From contig NZ_LIPT01000005.1 of NCBI RefSeq assembly GCF_001418225.1, positions 1 to 64,000 on the forward strand: 64,000 nucleotides of DNA, in the 5' to 3' direction. This DNA is from Pannonibacter indicus. GTDB taxonomy: Bacteria > Pseudomonadota > Alphaproteobacteria > Rhizobiales > Stappiaceae. The notes below the pieces were generated by a model. The model did no database searches. It was not told the origin of the DNA and saw only the letters and a list, made by a program, of their open reading frames with translations. Shown here one piece after another: positions 28,168-38,925 of the stretch; the first letter of the stretch is position 1, and each line of letters begins with the position of its first letter. Made by a program: the position numbers and the translations under genes.

Positions 28168-28855
28168 AGGCCTGCACCTGTTCTGCGTCCCGGTCCATGT
28201 CCTCTCCCGTCCCGCTCCAGACCGTACGGCCTTTCTCGACCACATAGTGCCGGTCGGCAAGGCGCTTGAGAACCGACAGGTTCTTGTCGATCAGCAGGAT
28301 CGACTGCCCCTCGCGCTTCAGGTGCTCGATGCAGTGCCAGATTTCCGTGCGGATGACCGGAGCAAGCCCTTCGGTCGCCTCGTCAAGGATCAGAAGGCGC
28401 GGATTGGTCATCAGCGCGCGGCCCACGGCCAGCATCTGCTGCTCGCCACCGGACAGGGTGGCTGCCATCTGATGCGCCCGTTCCCTGAGGCGGGGAAACA
28501 GGTCATAGACCCGCTCCAGCGTCCACGGGTCCTTGCGCTTCAGCCGGTTGGAGGCGGTGGCGACAAGGTTCTCGCGCACATTCAGCGTGGGGAAGATCTG
28601 GCGCCCTTCCGGCACCAGGCCTGCCCCCAGCCGGGCAATGCGCTCCGGTGCAAGGCCTGCGGTGGCCACGCCCTCGAACTGGATGGCGCCGCCGCGCGGG
28701 GCCAGAAGCCCCATGATGCAGCGGACGGTGGTGGTCTTGCCCATGCCGTTGCGGCCCATGAGCGTCACCACCTCGCCCTCGCGGATCTCAAGGTTGATGT
28801 CGAACAGAACCTGGCTCTTGCCATAGGCGGCCTGAAGGTTGGAGACGCTCAGCAC
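28154..28855 (-). CDS. livF: branched-chain-type ABC transporter ATP-binding protein LivF
   Basis: LivF is the second ATPase of a high-affinity ABC importer of the LIV/HAAT class. The 233-residue protein has Walker A GRNGMGKTTTV, the signature LSGGEQQMLAVGRAL, Walker B PRLLILDEATEGLAP and the LivF-type end. It overlaps livG by seven bases and the next gene by 14, so the operon is tightly coupled. Transport specificity cannot be read from the ATPase. Confidence 0.94.
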   Translation of the reverse strand: MLSVSNLQAAYGKSQVLFDINLEIREGEVVTLMGRNGMGKTTTVRCIMGLLAPRGGAIQFEGVATAGLAPERIARLGAGLVPEGRQIFPTLNVRENLVATASNRLKRKDPWTLERVYDLFPRLRERAHQMAATLSGGEQQMLAVGRALMTNPRLLILDEATEGLAPVIRTEIWHCIEHLKREGQSILLIDKNLSVLKRLADRHYVVEKGRTVWSGTGEDMDRDAEQVQAYAGL

Positions 28856-29604
28856 AGTTCGTCCTCCGCTCCGAGATAGGCCTCACGCACGGCCGGATTG
28901 TTGCGGATCCCGTCCACCGTGCCGCTGGCGATGATGCGGCCATAGACGAGCACAGAGATACGGTCGGCAAGCGCAAAGACCGCCTCCATGTCATGCTCAA
29001 CCAGCAGCATCGCAGCGCTCTTGCGGGTCTCGTTCAGCATGCCGATCATGGCCTGACTTTCCACATGGCCGAGACCAGCCATAGGTTCGTCCAAGAGCAA
29101 GAGGCGCGGCTTCATGGCAAGGGCCACCAGCAGTTCCAGCTGCTTCTTCTCGCCATGGGAGAGGTCCGACACGCGCACCCTGCCCCGCCCGGCAAGGCCG
29201 CTGGATGCCACCCGCTCCTCCGCTTCGGCCCAGACGGAACGGCGGCCGCGGACGAGATCGAAGATGCGGAAATTGTGGCCCTCGCGCACCTGGACCGCCA
29301 TGCCGATGTTCTCGAGCACGGTCATCTCGTCGAGCAGGCTGGTGATCTGGAAGGTGCGGCCAAGGCCGAGAGCCACGCGCTCCGGCACCTTGAGACCAGA
29401 AATTTCCTGCCCCGCCAGCCTGATGGAGCCCTCATCGGAGACAAGTTCGCCGCAGAGCTGGTTGATCAGGGTGGACTTGCCCGCCCCGTTCGGGCCGATG
29501 AGGGCGTGGATCTCGCCCTCGCGCACATCAAGGCTGACGTGATCGGTGGCAATCAGGCCGCCGAAGGTTTTCACCAGCCCATCGATGGACAGGATGACGC
29601 TCAT
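28849..29604 (-). CDS. livG: branched-chain-type ABC transporter ATP-binding protein LivG
   Basis: LivG is the first ATPase of the importer. The 251-residue product starts MSVILSIDGLVKTFGG and has Walker A IGPNGAGKSTLINQL, signature LSHGEKKQLELLVALA (HG instead of GG, a common LivG variant), Walker B PRLLLLDEPMAGLGHVE and the H-loop in LLVEHDMEAVFALADR. The start at 29604 overlaps the livM stop by four bases. A much longer frame that continues upstream is a shadow over livM and is ignored. Confidence 0.94.
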   Translation of the reverse strand: MSVILSIDGLVKTFGGLIATDHVSLDVREGEIHALIGPNGAGKSTLINQLCGELVSDEGSIRLAGQEISGLKVPERVALGLGRTFQITSLLDEMTVLENIGMAVQVREGHNFRIFDLVRGRRSVWAEAEERVASSGLAGRGRVRVSDLSHGEKKQLELLVALAMKPRLLLLDEPMAGLGHVESQAMIGMLNETRKSAAMLLVEHDMEAVFALADRISVLVYGRIIASGTVDGIRNNPAVREAYLGAEDELC

Positions 29605-30587
29605 TGGCCGCCTCCCCGGACAAGACGTGACACGCGGGCGATGAGGGCCTGCAGGCCGCCGCGCGTGCCCAGCACCAGCAGCAGAAGGATCAGGCCGAGC
29701 GCCAGAGGCCAATGCTCGGACCATTGCGCGAGGAATGTTTCCAGCACCAGGAAGGCGCCTGCACCGAGGAAGGGGCCGAACAGGGTGCCGGTGCCGCCGA
29801 GGATGACCATGATCATCAGCTCGCCCGATTTGGTCCAGTGCATCATGTCCGGCGAGGCAAAGCGCAGGAAATTGGCCATCAGCGCCCCGGCAAGCCCCGC
29901 ACCCATGCCCGACAGCACGAAGGCGTAGAGCTTGTAACGGTAGGCCGGAATACCGAGGGCAGCCATGCGCCGCTCGTTCTGGCGGATGCCGGAGATCACC
30001 GCACCGAAGCTCGACTGCGTCAGGCGGCGCAGGCCGAAGAAGAACAGGACGGTTATGGCCAGCACCACGTAATAGAAGGTGGCCCTGTCGCGCATGTTGA
30101 GCCCCGGCAGCTCGTTGCTGCGGCGGATGATGATGCCGTCCTCGCCGCCATAGGCCTTCAGCGAAACGAACAGGAAGAACAGCATCTGCGCAAAGGCGAG
30201 CGTGATCATGATGAACTGCACGCCGCCGGTACGCAGCGACAGCGAGCCGATGACCGCCGCGAAGAGCCCGGCCACCAGAACCGCCAGAGGCAGGGTGATC
30301 AGCATCTGGTCTGTGCCGGGAATGAAGCCGAACAGCGGCTCGCCGCTGGAATGGTGGGTGGCGAGAATGCCCACCACATAGGCGCCGATGCCGAAGAAGG
30401 CGGCGTGTCCGAAACTGACCATGCCACCATAGCCGAGCACGAAGTTGAGGCTGGCAGCGGCCATGCCATAGATGAGAATGCGTGTTGCCAGCGCCAGCAG
30501 CGAGGCCTGGCCGAATTCGGCCGTGAGCGTGGGAATGGCAGCAAGAAAGACGATGAGCAGAAGGGCAAGGATAGGCTTGCGCATCAC
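29601..30587 (-). CDS. livM: branched-chain-type ABC transporter permease LivM
   Basis: LivM is one of the two inner-membrane permeases of the importer. The 328-residue protein has about nine hydrophobic segments and the family blocks LNFVLGYGGMVSFGHAAFFGIG (here broken for brevity: YGGMVSFGHAAFFGIGAY) and ILGGTGTLFGPFLGAGAF in the last third. It overlaps livH by four bases and livG by four, so all are one transcript. Confidence 0.94.
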   Translation of the reverse strand: MMRKPILALLLIVFLAAIPTLTAEFGQASLLALATRILIYGMAAASLNFVLGYGGMVSFGHAAFFGIGAYVVGILATHHSSGEPLFGFIPGTDQMLITLPLAVLVAGLFAAVIGSLSLRTGGVQFIMITLAFAQMLFFLFVSLKAYGGEDGIIIRRSNELPGLNMRDRATFYYVVLAITVLFFFGLRRLTQSSFGAVISGIRQNERRMAALGIPAYRYKLYAFVLSGMGAGLAGALMANFLRFASPDMMHWTKSGELMIMVILGGTGTLFGPFLGAGAFLVLETFLAQWSEHWPLALGLILLLLVLGTRGGLQALIARVSRLVRGGGQ

Positions 30588-31498
30588 GACCCCGCTGCAA
30601 ACAGGCCCTTGGGCCGGACAAGAAGGACAAGGGCCATCAGCAGGTAGATCCCCATCGACGAGATGCCGGTGCCGAGCGCATCGGCTTCCGGCCCGGCCAT
30701 GAAATTGCGCAGAAGGCCCGGCAGGAAGGCGCGCAGGCAGGTGTCGATAACACCAAGACTGATGCCCGCCACGAATGCGCCCCGGATCGATCCGACCCCG
30801 CCGATGACGACCACAACAAAGGTCGCCAGCAGGATCTGCTCGCCCATGCCCACCTGAACGGCCAGGATCGGCCCGGCCATATAGCCGGCGAGCCCCGCCA
30901 GCAGCGCACCGAGGCCGAAGACCACCGTGTAGAGCAGGCGGATATCAACGCCGAGCGCCCGCACCATCTCGCGGTTTGTCGAGCCAGCCCGGACCAGCAT
31001 GCCGATGCGGGTGCGGTTGATGAGGAAATAGAGCCCCACCGCCACCAGAAGCCCCGTGCCGATGATCAGCAGCCGGTACGGTGGATAGTAAAGCCCCGGC
31101 AGCAGTTCCACCGATCCATCGAAGCCGGAGGGAAGCAGCGTGAAGACCGGCGAGCGGCCGAACAGCATGACGATGATCTGGTTGAACATCAGAATGAGCG
31201 CGAAGGTCGCCAGCACCTGGTCCAGATGATCGCGGCTGTAGAGCTTGCGGATCACCAGCGCCTCGATGGCAAGGCCGGTGAGGGCAGCGGCGCCAAGGGC
31301 TGCGGGAATGCCGAGCCAGAAGCTGCCCGTCTCCCCCGCGACCCAGGTGCCCGCATAGGCGCCCACCATGTAGAGCGACCCATGGGCGAGGTTGATCACC
31401 CCCATGATGCCAAAAATCAGCGTCAGCCCGGCCGCCAGCAGAAACAGCATGACGCCGTACTGAAGGCCGTTCAACAATTGCTCGAGTACTAGGATCAT
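30584..31498 (-). CDS. livH: branched-chain-type ABC transporter permease LivH
   Basis: LivH is the second permease. The 304-residue product has the LivH hallmarks LEQLLNGLQYGVMLFLLAAG, GIMGVINLAHGSLYMVGAY and VVVIGGVGSIRGAFVAG, with about eight membrane segments. It comes 185 bases after the substrate-binding protein gene, a gap containing a strong hairpin (31646-31671). That spacing is common where the binding protein must be made in excess over the membrane parts. Confidence 0.94.
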   Translation of the reverse strand: MILVLEQLLNGLQYGVMLFLLAAGLTLIFGIMGVINLAHGSLYMVGAYAGTWVAGETGSFWLGIPAALGAAALTGLAIEALVIRKLYSRDHLDQVLATFALILMFNQIIVMLFGRSPVFTLLPSGFDGSVELLPGLYYPPYRLLIIGTGLLVAVGLYFLINRTRIGMLVRAGSTNREMVRALGVDIRLLYTVVFGLGALLAGLAGYMAGPILAVQVGMGEQILLATFVVVVIGGVGSIRGAFVAGISLGVIDTCLRAFLPGLLRNFMAGPEADALGTGISSMGIYLLMALVLLVRPKGLFAAGS

Positions 31499-31645
31499 CC
31501 GCCCGTCCGGTGATTGTCAGAACTATGACTGGCAAGGCACAGAGGTGCACTCCGGCGCCCATGGCGGACGTCCGGCTGGCTGCACCCGGCAGGCCTGAGG
31601 GTCAGGCCAGGAACCGGATGCGCGCTTGCGCCGTGAAACAGATCC

Positions 31646-31671
31646 GGCGCGGCGGAGCCCCCCGCCGCGCC
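31646..31671 (-). terminator. intercistronic hairpin between the binding-protein and livH genes
   Basis: GGCGCGGCGG and CCGCCGCGCC form a perfect 10-base-pair stem around AGCCCC, 13 bases after the binding-protein stop codon. No T tract follows on the minus strand, so it more likely stabilises the upstream mRNA or acts as a partial terminator than ends transcription. Confidence 0.6.
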
Positions 31672-31683
31672 CAACCTGTCAGC

Positions 31684-32850
31684 TTACATCTTGCACTGAT
31701 CAGCGTAGGCGTCGCCATAGTCTTCAAGGAGCTTGTCCTTGGTGACGGCCACTGGCTTGCCATCCGGACCGGCAACGATGTCCAGCAGATACCAGTCATG
31801 CACCGGATGCTGGTTCGGGCCGAACTTGAACTCGCCGCGCACGCTCTTGAAGTCCGCAGCGCGGACAGCTTCGCGGAACTTGCCGATATCGTCCAGGCCG
31901 CCGGTCTTGGCCAAAGCGGAGGAAATCAGCTTGGCCGTGTCATACCCCTGAGAGGCGTAATAGGTGATGGGACGGTTATATTTCTTATCCCAGGCCTCAA
32001 CGAACTCAAGGTTTGCGTCGTTGGTGAAGTCACGGTTCCAGTGGGCCGTCGCAAAGATGCCAATGGCAGCGTCGCCCACCGCGTTCAGCACCACCGCGTC
32101 GGTGGAAGGCTCGGACAGAACCATCGGGATCTGGCCGTTCAGGCCAGCCTGCGCATACTGCTTCAGGAAGGCGATGCCGAGGCCGCCCGGATGGAACTGG
32201 AACACCACTTCCGGATCGGCCGCGCGGATCTGGGCCATTTCCGAGGCGAAATCGGTCTGGTCGAGCTGGGTGTAGACCTCGCCAACGATCTCACCGCCGA
32301 AGGTGCGCTTGAAGCCGTTGATGGCGTCCTTGCCCGCCTGATAGTTCGGCGCCAGCACGAAAGCCTTGTTGAAACCGAGCTTCTTGGCTGCGGCACCGGC
32401 TGCCTCGTGCAGGGCATCATTCTGCCAGGACACGACGAAATAGTTCTCGTGGCACTCAGCACCGGCAAGGTTGGACGGGCCGGCGTTCGGGGAAATATAA
32501 ATCGCGTCATTGTTGACGATATCGGGCACGGTGGCGCCGGCGACGTTGGAGAAGACAATGCCGGTGAGCAGCTTCATGCCGTCGTCGTTCATGAACTTTT
32601 CGGCGATCTGGCGGCCGTTACCCGGCTTCAGGCCATCATCCTCGACAACCAGCTCGACCGGAACGCCTCCCAGCTTGCCGCCTTCCATTTCGATGGCCAG
32701 TAGCATGCCGTCGCGGATGTCCTGACCGAGATAGCCGCCGGGGCCGGACAGGGTCGTGATCATGCCGATCTTCAACGGATCCTGCGCCAGGGCAGTGCCG
32801 CTCATCAGCGCAGCGATGCCCGCTGCGGCCAGAAACAGTCTCTTCTTCAT
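31684..32850 (-). CDS. ABC transporter substrate-binding protein, LIV/HAAT class
   Basis: The 388-residue protein is the periplasmic receptor of the importer. It has a signal peptide (residues 1-22, MKKRLFLAAAGIAALMSGTA, cleaved after ALA) and the periplasmic-binding fold starting DPLKIGMITTLSGPGGYLGQ, with the SBP_bac_6/Peripla_BP family core. The start at 32850 follows GAGGGTGAAGAC on the minus strand; the longer frame above it is unsupported. Ligand is inferred from context only: kynurenine, anthranilate or a related aromatic amino compound is more likely than leucine, because every enzyme gene around it handles such compounds. Confidence 0.92.
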   Translation of the reverse strand: MKKRLFLAAAGIAALMSGTALAQDPLKIGMITTLSGPGGYLGQDIRDGMLLAIEMEGGKLGGVPVELVVEDDGLKPGNGRQIAEKFMNDDGMKLLTGIVFSNVAGATVPDIVNNDAIYISPNAGPSNLAGAECHENYFVVSWQNDALHEAAGAAAKKLGFNKAFVLAPNYQAGKDAINGFKRTFGGEIVGEVYTQLDQTDFASEMAQIRAADPEVVFQFHPGGLGIAFLKQYAQAGLNGQIPMVLSEPSTDAVVLNAVGDAAIGIFATAHWNRDFTNDANLEFVEAWDKKYNRPITYYASQGYDTAKLISSALAKTGGLDDIGKFREAVRAADFKSVRGEFKFGPNQHPVHDWYLLDIVAGPDGKPVAVTKDKLLEDYGDAYADQCKM

Positions 32851-32959
32851 GTCTTCACCCTCTGTTGTCGCCTTGCGGCAGCCAGCCGGATGCTGCCATC
32901 TTTGGTCAGCTCCAGTCTTGATCTTTTTTCCGGGACCCAGCTTGCACAGGGTCCAGAAA

Positions 32960-32977
32960 TATTTCAAGCCTAAAACA
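32960..32977. promoter_or_regulatory. imperfect palindrome upstream of the transporter operon (candidate MarR operator)
   Basis: TATTTCAAGCCTAAAACA matches the site before the anthranilate operon (44968-44985) at 16 of 18 positions. It lies about 110 bases upstream of the binding-protein start, immediately after the stop of the dioxygenase gene. Confidence 0.6.
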
Positions 32978-32978
32978 T

Positions 32979-34558
<1,580 letters not shown>

Positions 34559-34623
34559 CCTCATTGCCTTTCGGGCAGATGCCCGCCGAGGGGCAAAGTT
34601 GCGAAGGACGGCTGCTTTGGCCG

Positions 34624-36057
34624 TCAGATCTCCATGCGGTGGGAAACGGTCTTCACCACCGTGTAATGCAGGATGCCTTCCGCCCCGCCCTCACGGCCAA
34701 AGCCGCTTTCCTTGACCCCGCCGAAGGGCGTCGCAGCCACCGAGGCTTCCAGCGTGTTGATGGACACATTGCCCGCCTCCACCTCATCGGTGATGCGGTC
34801 CACGTTGGCGGCGGAGTGGGTGAAGGCATAGGCGGCAAGGCCGTAGGGCACGCTGTTTGCCCGGGCAATCGCCTCATCCAGCGAGCGGACGGGATTGATC
34901 ACCGCCAGCGGGCCGAAAGGCTCTTCCTGCATGACACGGGCATCATCGGGCACTTCCGAAAGGACCGTGACCGGATAGAAGTAACCTGGCCCCTTGGGCC
35001 GCTCTCCGCCGCACAGAAGCTTCGCCCCCTTGGCCAGCGCATCGGCCACCAGCATTTCCATCGCCTCTACCCGGCGGTGATTGGCGGTTGGGCCCATTTC
35101 CGTCTCCGGAGCAAGGCCATTGCCCATCTTCACCGCCCTGGCGCGGGCAACGAAGGCGTCGCGATAGGCGCCAAATACACTTTCATGCGCAAAGAAACGG
35201 GTGGGCGAGGTGCAGACCTGACCGGCATTGCGGGCCTTGCGGATGGCGGAAACGGTGCCCGCCTTCTGCGCATCCGCATCCTCGCAGACGATCACCGGCG
35301 CATGGCCGCCCAGTTCCATCAGCACCGGCTTGGCGTGGCGGGCGGCGATGCCCGTCAGATGCTTGCCCACCACCGTGGAGCCGGTGAAGGCGACAAGGCG
35401 CACCTGCGGCTTGGGAATGAGATACTCGGAAATCTGCGCCGGAACGCCGAATACAAGATTCAGCACACCCGCAGGCAGGCCCGCATCGTGGAAGGCGCGG
35501 GCGATGTGCCAGGCACCGGCGGGCGTTTCCTCTGCCGCCTTCAGGATGATGGAGCAGCCGGAAGCGAGCGCACCTGCCACTTTGCGTGCAGGCTGGCTGA
35601 GCGGAAAATTCCAGGGCGAGAAGGCCGCCACCGTGCCGATGGGCTGGTGGTGGACGATATAGCGGATGCCCGGCTCACTTGGGATAACCCGGCCATAGAG
35701 CCGTTCGGCCTCGCCGGCATCCCACTCGAAGAACTCCGCGCCGCGGATCACTTCCAGCTTCGCCTGCTGCAACGGCTTGCCATGTTCGCGGGTGATATCG
35801 GCAGCGATTGTCCCGATCCGCTCGCGCAGCAGAGCGGCCGCCGTGCGGATGATCCGCGCCCGCTCCATCGGCGCGGTGCGCCGCCACACGGCAAAGCCTT
35901 TTGCTGCCGCCTCCAGCGCGTCATCCAGATCTGCCGTGGCCGCAACGGGCAGCCTGCCGGTCTCTTGTCCGGTTGCCGGGTTGATCACGCGCAAGGTCTC
36001 GCCGGTCTTGCGCCATGCGCCGCCGATATAGAGCTGGAGGTCCGGATAGTCTTGCAT
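34624..36057 (-). CDS. NAD(P)-dependent aldehyde dehydrogenase
   Basis: The 477-residue enzyme oxidises an aldehyde to its acid. It carries the ALDH signatures FSPWNFPLSQPARKVAGAL, the catalytic glutamate in LMELGGHAPVIV, and the catalytic cysteine in NAGQVCTSPTRFF. The overall sequence is closest to succinate-semialdehyde dehydrogenase and the related 2-aminomuconate semialdehyde group. First in the operon that ends with 3-hydroxyanthranilate dioxygenase and divergent from a LysR gene, it is likely to oxidise an aminomuconate-type semialdehyde. The start at 36057 (MQDYPDLQLYIGGAW) is the natural one; the extra frame upstream has no support. Confidence 0.9.
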   Translation of the reverse strand: MQDYPDLQLYIGGAWRKTGETLRVINPATGQETGRLPVAATADLDDALEAAAKGFAVWRRTAPMERARIIRTAAALLRERIGTIAADITREHGKPLQQAKLEVIRGAEFFEWDAGEAERLYGRVIPSEPGIRYIVHHQPIGTVAAFSPWNFPLSQPARKVAGALASGCSIILKAAEETPAGAWHIARAFHDAGLPAGVLNLVFGVPAQISEYLIPKPQVRLVAFTGSTVVGKHLTGIAARHAKPVLMELGGHAPVIVCEDADAQKAGTVSAIRKARNAGQVCTSPTRFFAHESVFGAYRDAFVARARAVKMGNGLAPETEMGPTANHRRVEAMEMLVADALAKGAKLLCGGERPKGPGYFYPVTVLSEVPDDARVMQEEPFGPLAVINPVRSLDEAIARANSVPYGLAAYAFTHSAANVDRITDEVEAGNVSINTLEASVAATPFGGVKESGFGREGGAEGILHYTVVKTVSHRMEI

Positions 36058-36168
36058 GATGGGGCCTTCTGTTCCTTGGCTCTTTCGCCCTCGCCCACAG
36101 ACCGTGAGGCCAAAGGGCAAAGCGTGTTGAAGGCAGGATCGGCGAAAGCTGAATTATCATCAAGACAG

Positions 36169-36183
36169 ATTTATCTGATAAAT
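36169..36183. promoter_or_regulatory. LysR-type operator between divergent ALDH and LysR genes
   Basis: ATTTATCTGATAAAT is a perfect 15-base palindrome with the LysR-type T-N11-A pattern, in the 171-base gap between the aldehyde dehydrogenase start (36057, minus) and the LysR start (36229, plus). Confidence 0.7.
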
Positions 36184-36228
36184 TTATACTGGATTTCATA
36201 TCAATCAGACCGGTGGCGGAGTGCCTCC

Positions 36229-37131
36229 ATGAAAATCACCCTGAAGCAGATCCAGAGCTTTCTCGCCGTGGCGGAGGCTGGCAGCTTCTCTCTCGCCGCC
36301 AAGCGCCTCAACACCGCCCAGCCGGCATTGTCTCAGTCCGTCAAGGATCTGGAGGCCGATCTTGGCGTGCGCCTGTTCGACCGCACGACCCGGCGGGTGG
36401 AGCTGACGGCCGCAGGCGAAGAGTTCCGCCATTCGTCCGCCAAGGTGCTGGAAGATCTGGAACATGCGGTTGAGGGCCTGCACATGCTGGCAGACCGGCG
36501 GCGCGGCAAGCTGCGCGTGGCGGCCCCACCGCTTCTCGCCAGCTTCGTGCTGCCGCAGGTGATCGCCAGCTTTCAGGCATCCTCTCCCGGCATTGCCGTG
36601 CAATTGTCCGATGTGGGCACCGAGCAGATCCTGGAGGCCGTGCGCAGCGGCAGGGCCGACTGCGCCGTCGGAACGTTTCCCCCGGCAGGCGATGACATCG
36701 AGCGCCAGCCGCTGGTGCGGGACAGCCTGATGCTGTTCTGCCGGGAGGACAGTGCTTTTGCCGCAAGGGACAGTGCGGTCTGGTCCGGCCTTGCCGAGGC
36801 GCCGCTGGTGACGCTGACGCGGGACTCCGGCATCCGCCTGCTGGTGGAAGTGGGCTATGAAAGTGTGCGGATCGAGCCCCGGATCAGCTTCGAGGTAACG
36901 CAGATCACCACCGCTCTGGCGCTGGTGGAGGCAGGGCTTGGCGTTGCCGTCCTGCCCGCCTATGCGCGCGCCGCCGTGCGCGGGCCCGGCATTCGCGCCC
37001 TGCCCCTGGAAGAGCCGGTCATCACCCGCGAGATCATGCTGCTGAAATCCCGCGACCGCATGCCCACCCCTGCCGCACAGGCCTTCATCGAGCACCTGAC
37101 CCGCGCCCTCAGACGTCTGGCGGCGGGATAA
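36229..37131 (+). CDS. LysR-family transcriptional regulator
   Basis: The 300-residue protein has the LysR layout: a winged helix-turn-helix at residues 1-60 (MKITLKQIQSFLAVAEAGSF, then AAKRLNTAQPALSQSVKDLE) and a LysR_substrate effector domain from about residue 90 (RRGKLRVAAPPLLASFVLPQ). It is divergent from the aldehyde dehydrogenase gene across a palindrome with T-N11-A form, so it most likely regulates that operon, perhaps responding to 3-hydroxyanthranilate or a product. The start at 36229 is preceded by GCGGAGTGCCTCC. The much longer frame upstream is a shadow of the ALDH gene. Confidence 0.92.
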   Translation: MKITLKQIQSFLAVAEAGSFSLAAKRLNTAQPALSQSVKDLEADLGVRLFDRTTRRVELTAAGEEFRHSSAKVLEDLEHAVEGLHMLADRRRGKLRVAAPPLLASFVLPQVIASFQASSPGIAVQLSDVGTEQILEAVRSGRADCAVGTFPPAGDDIERQPLVRDSLMLFCREDSAFAARDSAVWSGLAEAPLVTLTRDSGIRLLVEVGYESVRIEPRISFEVTQITTALALVEAGLGVAVLPAYARAAVRGPGIRALPLEEPVITREIMLLKSRDRMPTPAAQAFIEHLTRALRRLAAG

Positions 37132-37155
37132 GGGGCTGGCCTCAGCCCCTTCCCT

Positions 37156-38790
37156 TCAGCTCGCCTCCTTCAGCCGGAACCGCTGGATCTTGCCGGTCTG
37201 CGTCTTGGGCAGGGCATCGGTGAAGAGGATCCGGCGGGGGTATTTGTAGGGCGCGATGGTTGCCTTCACGTGGTCCTGCAGGCGCTTGACGGTGGCTGCA
37301 TCCGGCTCGACGCCGGCGCTCAGCACCACATGGGCTTCAACGATCTGCCCGCGCTCCTCGTCCGGTGCGCCGATGACGGCGCATTCCAGCACGTCGGGAT
37401 GGGACAGAAGCGCCGCTTCCACATCGGGACCTGCGATGTTGTAACCGGCGGAAATGATCATGTCGTCGTTGCGGGCGGCAAAGTGGAAGTAGCCCTGCTC
37501 GTCCTGCCAGAAGGCATCCCCGGTGATATTCCAGCCCTCGTGCACGTAGCCGGCCTGGCGGCTGTCGGAGAGATAGCGGCACCCGGTCGGACCGCGCACA
37601 GCCAGACGCCCCACCTCGCCACGCGGCATCTCACAGCCCAGATCATCAACGATCCGCGCCTCGTAGCCGGTGACGGGGCGGCCGGTGCAGGCCGGGTGGC
37701 TGTCGCCGAAGCGGTTGGAAATGAAGATATGCAGCATTTCCGTGGCGCCGATGCCGTCCAGCATCGGCTTGCCGGTCTTGGCCATCCACTCCTCATAGAC
37801 TGGTGCCGGCAGCGTTTCGCCCGCCGAGACGGCGGCACGCAGGCTGGAGAGGTCCGCGCCCTCGTCCATCGCCTTCAGCATCACCCGGTAGGCGGTGGGT
37901 GCCGTGAAGCAGACCGTGGCGCGGTATTTCTGGATGATCTCGATGAGGTTCGGCGGCGAGGCGGTCTCCAGCAGCGCAGCAGCCGCCCCAAAGCGCAGCG
38001 GGAACACGGCAAGGCCGCCAAGGCCGAAGGTGAAGGCGAGCGGCGGGGAGCCGACGAACACGTCGTCCGGCGTCACGCCCAGAACCTCGCGGGCATAGCC
38101 GTCCGCGATGATCAGGATGTCCCGGTGGAAGTGCATGGTCGCCTTGGGATCACCCGTGGTTCCCGAGGTGAAACCCAGCAGCGCCACGTCATCGCGGCCC
38201 GTCTTCACGGCTTCAAAGCGCACCGGCTTGCCCAGCGCGGCCCGGTCCAGCTCCGCATCATGATTGGCGGTGCCGTCAAAGCCGATCACGGTCTTGAGGT
38301 AGGCAGAATCCTTGGCGCAGGCGGCCATCTCGTCCATCAGCCGCGTGTCGCACAGGGCCACCGTGATCTCAGCCTTGTCGACAATCTTGGCCAGTTCCCC
38401 CGCCCGCAGCATCGGCATGGTGTTGACCACCACGGCACCGGCCTTGGTCGCCGCCAGCCAGCAGGCCACCATGGCCGGATTGTTGGCCGAGCGGATCAGC
38501 ACCCGGTTGCCCGGCTTCACGCCATAATCCTCGACCAGCGCATGGGCGATGCGGCTCGTCCAGTCGGCCAGTTCCTTGTAGGTGCGCTGGCGGCCATTGC
38601 CGATCAGCGCCACATGGTCGCCGAAGCCCTTTTCCACCATGCGGTCGGTCAGCTCGACGCCCGCGTTGAGGTAGTCCGGGTAGTCGAAGCCCTCAAGCTT
38701 CAGCTCCGGCCACAGTTCCACGGGCGGCAGGTTGTCCCGGGTGAATGTATCCACATGGGCACTCGGGCCCAGTTTCAGCACAGCTGTCAT
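37156..38790 (-). CDS. 2-aminobenzoate (anthranilate)-CoA ligase / benzoate-CoA ligase family
   Basis: This adenylate-forming enzyme activates an aromatic acid to its CoA thioester. The 544-residue protein has the AMP-binding signature LGFTSGTTGDPKATMH, the TGE-like DGIGATEMLHIF block, NITGDAFWQDEQGYFHF and the catalytic C-terminal lysine in LPKTQTGKIQRFRL. It groups by sequence with 2-aminobenzoate-CoA ligases and benzoate-CoA ligases. It is the last gene of the operon led by the 2-aminobenzoyl-CoA monooxygenase/reductase, so 2-aminobenzoate is the likely substrate. The start is one of TTG-ATG-ATG at 38796/38793/38790; 38790 has the best spacing from AGGGGA. Confidence 0.9.
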   Translation of the reverse strand: MTAVLKLGPSAHVDTFTRDNLPPVELWPELKLEGFDYPDYLNAGVELTDRMVEKGFGDHVALIGNGRQRTYKELADWTSRIAHALVEDYGVKPGNRVLIRSANNPAMVACWLAATKAGAVVVNTMPMLRAGELAKIVDKAEITVALCDTRLMDEMAACAKDSAYLKTVIGFDGTANHDAELDRAALGKPVRFEAVKTGRDDVALLGFTSGTTGDPKATMHFHRDILIIADGYAREVLGVTPDDVFVGSPPLAFTFGLGGLAVFPLRFGAAAALLETASPPNLIEIIQKYRATVCFTAPTAYRVMLKAMDEGADLSSLRAAVSAGETLPAPVYEEWMAKTGKPMLDGIGATEMLHIFISNRFGDSHPACTGRPVTGYEARIVDDLGCEMPRGEVGRLAVRGPTGCRYLSDSRQAGYVHEGWNITGDAFWQDEQGYFHFAARNDDMIISAGYNIAGPDVEAALLSHPDVLECAVIGAPDEERGQIVEAHVVLSAGVEPDAATVKRLQDHVKATIAPYKYPRRILFTDALPKTQTGKIQRFRLKEAS

Positions 38791-38925
38791 CATCAATCCC
38801 CTGGATGGTTGCCCGCTGTCGCGGACCTGCGGCTCTTCCTTTTTGCGGAAGCGGGTTTTCCCTTGAGCCGCCTTGTCTTGTTCCTGAGCGTCGTCTTCCC
38901 GAATTTCACGATCCGCGCATGCGGA

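Noticed and set aside
28849-30630. livG read as a 593-residue fusion
   Set aside because: The first 340 residues are an out-of-frame reading of livM; the start at 29604 overlaps livM by the usual four bases.
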